A DNA stretch of 7,545 nt from Pedobacter sp. UBA1654 (GTDB lineage: Bacteria > Bacteroidota > Bacteroidia > Sphingobacteriales > Sphingobacteriaceae). Location of the stretch: the NCBI GenBank assembly GCA_002320935.1, contig DCLG01000108.1, forward strand, positions 11,149-18,693, read 5' to 3'. The notes beneath the pieces were generated by a model. The model was given only the letters and a program-made list of their open reading frames with translations. It was not told the DNA's origin and did no database searches. Shown here piece by piece: positions 6,084 to 7,545 of this stretch; within the stretch, counting starts at the first letter, position 1, and every line of letters begins with the position of its first letter. A program made the translations under genes and the position numbers.

Positions 6084-7545
6084 AATCTGCGATACTTTAT
6101 AATCTGTTGGCGCAAAACTCTTCGCTGTACTCAGTGCCATGCCCAATTCATATTTTGTAGGATAAGGCGTTTTCAATAGACTACCTTCTGGAATATACGG
6201 GAAAGTCTCAATATAGGATTGCATCACATTCTGGCTGATCCTCCGGTTAATGTACGCTCTGGTAAGCTGATACGGATGTCTTAATCCTGCAGCACCAAGC
6301 AACTCAATTGCACTTGCCACCGTTAACCGGTGATAGTTAAACACCCTTGTTTTCTTGTCTTCCACAACCAGGCCTTTCATTAAGCTTGGATCCTGAGTGG
6401 CTACACCTGTTGGACAGGTATTGCTATTACATTCCAATGCCTGGATACAACCAATTGCAAACATCATCCCTCTAGCCGAATTACATAGATCTGCACCCAG
6501 GGCGATGTTTTTGATTAGATCAAAGCCCGACACTACTTTACCGGATGCTACGACCTTAATGTGTTTCTTGAGGCCAAAGCCTGTAAGTACATCATATACA
6601 AACGCTACAGCTTCCCGTAAGGGCATACCTACTGCATTTGAGAACTCCTGAGGCGAAGCACCCGTTCCACCTTCACCACCATCCACAGTGATGAAATCTA
6701 CATAGATGCCCGTCTGAACCATGGCTTTGCAAATGGCAAAAAACTCGCTCTTGCGACCGATACAAAGCTTGATACCCACTGGTTTTCCACCGGAAAGTGT
6801 TCTTAGTTTTTTAACGAAGTCCATCAGTTCCAAAGGTGTGGAAAAGGCTGAGTGTGATGGTGGAGACAATACATCATAGCCTTCTTTCACCAGACGGATC
6901 CGCGCGATTTCAGGCGTCACTTTTTGAGCAGGTAAAATACCACCGTGACCAGGTTTTGCACCCTGAGATAATTTTATATCAATCATCTTCACTTGCTCCA
7001 GCTTGGAACGTTCGGCAAAAGCTTCATCGTTGAAAGTACCATCGTGGTGCCGGCAGCCGAAGTACCCTGTACCAATTTGCCAGATCAGGTCGCCCTTTTC
7101 TGCTAAGTGATAATCGCTGATACCACCTTCTCCCGTATTGTGTGCGAAGTTACCCATGAAGGCACCGGCATTAAGCGCGCGTATTGCATTCTCGCTCAGG
7201 GAACCAAAGCTCATGGCAGAGATGTTGAAAATACTTGCGGCATAAGGCTTTGTACAATCAGGCCCGCCAATGATTACCCGTGGGTTTGGCTCGAGCTCAT
7301 GGTGACTGATTGCGGCAATACTGTGGCTCAGCCATTCGTAGCCGTTCTCATATACGTCAAGCTGGGTACCAAAAGGAATGGTGTCGGTTTCTTTTTTTGC
7401 ACGTTGATAAATCAGGGATCTACTCAGACGGCTGAAAGGCTTCCCGTTCGTATCACTTTCAACGAAATACTGGTAAACCTTTGGACGCAGGTCTTCTGCA
7501 AAGTACCTCAGGCGCCCGAAAACAGGATAGTTCCGGACGATACTG
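6051..7545 (-). CDS. FMN-binding glutamate-synthase-domain protein (GltB-like), 5' end outside window
   Basis: Oxidoreductase with the glutamate synthase central/FMN domain but without the glutamine amidotransferase domain of full GltB. The frame stays open from the stop at 6051-6053 to the right edge: 497 residues are visible, so the true start lies beyond 7545. An internal ATG at 7214 is not the start, because strongly family-like sequence precedes it (RNYPVFGRLRYF at the edge, then IPFGTQLDVYENGYEWLSHS, and FNISAMSFGSLSENA across it). Hallmarks include KPGHGGILP (7214-based residues 87-95), the FMN-site stretch TVDGGEGGTGASPQEF (176-191), VVASGKVVSG (221-230) and three cysteines spaced C-x5-C-x4-C (256, 262, 267; bases 6414-6449) as in the [3Fe-4S] cluster of GltB. 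Family members of this type often carry an N-terminal membrane segment, here unseen. No gltD is adjacent, so its electron partner and true substrate are unknown; glutamate synthesis is not proven. Confidence 0.93.
   Translation of the reverse strand, partial: SIVRNYPVFGRLRYFAEDLRPKVYQYFVESDTNGKPFSRLSRSLIYQRAKKETDTIPFGTQLDVYENGYEWLSHSIAAISHHELEPNPRVIIGGPDCTKPYAASIFNISAMSFGSLSENAIRALNAGAFMGNFAHNTGEGGISDYHLAEKGDLIWQIGTGYFGCRHHDGTFNDEAFAERSKLEQVKMIDIKLSQGAKPGHGGILPAQKVTPEIARIRLVKEGYDVLSPPSHSAFSTPLELMDFVKKLRTLSGGKPVGIKLCIGRKSEFFAICKAMVQTGIYVDFITVDGGEGGTGASPQEFSNAVGMPLREAVAFVYDVLTGFGLKKHIKVVASGKVVSGFDLIKNIALGADLCNSARGMMFAIGCIQALECNSNTCPTGVATQDPSLMKGLVVEDKKTRVFNYHRLTVASAIELLGAAGLRHPYQLTRAYINRRISQNVMQSYIETFPYIPEGSLLKTPYPTKYELGMALSTAKSFAPTDYKVSQIDYAHANSMNG

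Noticed and set aside
7212..7214. ATG at 7214 as the start of the glutamate-synthase-like gene
   Set aside because: The frame continues open to the window edge with family-typical sequence for 110 more codons, and this Met lies inside the conserved NISAMSFGS motif.
1..7545. CRISPR array, tRNA/rRNA genes, insertion sequences, prophage or defence genes
   Set aside because: No regularly spaced repeats, cloverleaf-like segments, transposase or phage-like frames were found; the coding space is filled by the seven genes listed.

Overview
The window looks like chromosomal core sequence from a member of the Bacteroidota, most likely a Pedobacter-like Sphingobacteriaceae. This is inferred from protein style and signals: no Shine-Dalgarno motifs are evident, there are three matches to the Bacteroidota -7 promoter box TAnnTTTG, the AsnRS is of Bacteroidota type, and there is an S41 lipoprotein with a Bacteroidota-style N-terminal domain. 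No phage, transposon, CRISPR, rRNA or tRNA sequence was recognised.

Left part (1-3121, all minus strand): a compact run reading right to left. lolD (LolD-like ABC ATPase) is followed after 10 bases by a TTG-started protein carrying only the N-terminal (pre-ATP-grasp) Rossmann-like half of an ATP-grasp enzyme. That gene overlaps by one base (TAATG) a HAD-fold protein whose four catalytic motifs are all altered. After 29 bases comes a PDZ-containing S41 serine peptidase lipoprotein that runs off the left edge. The spacing suggests one transcription unit that joins lipoprotein handling (LolD), two probably non-catalytic proteins of unknown role, and an exported lipoprotein protease.

Middle (3122-4507): a 136-base divergent promoter region with an 18-base inverted repeat, then sucC (succinyl-CoA ligase beta subunit, TCA cycle) on the plus strand. 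It ends at a strong intrinsic terminator and no sucD follows it. Right part (4508-7545): asnS (asparaginyl-tRNA synthetase) on the plus strand, preceded by a promoter-like box and a 12-base direct repeat that duplicates its start context. It converges on a minus-strand FMN/[3Fe-4S] glutamate-synthase-domain protein cut off at the right edge. A perfect 13-base inverted repeat covers the convergent junction and the stop codon of the latter gene.

Most of the window is ordinary housekeeping DNA. The part most likely to hold something undescribed is the coupled pair at 1337-2460: a lone pre-ATP-grasp domain and a pseudo-HAD, both apparently without active sites yet kept as intact, overlapping frames.
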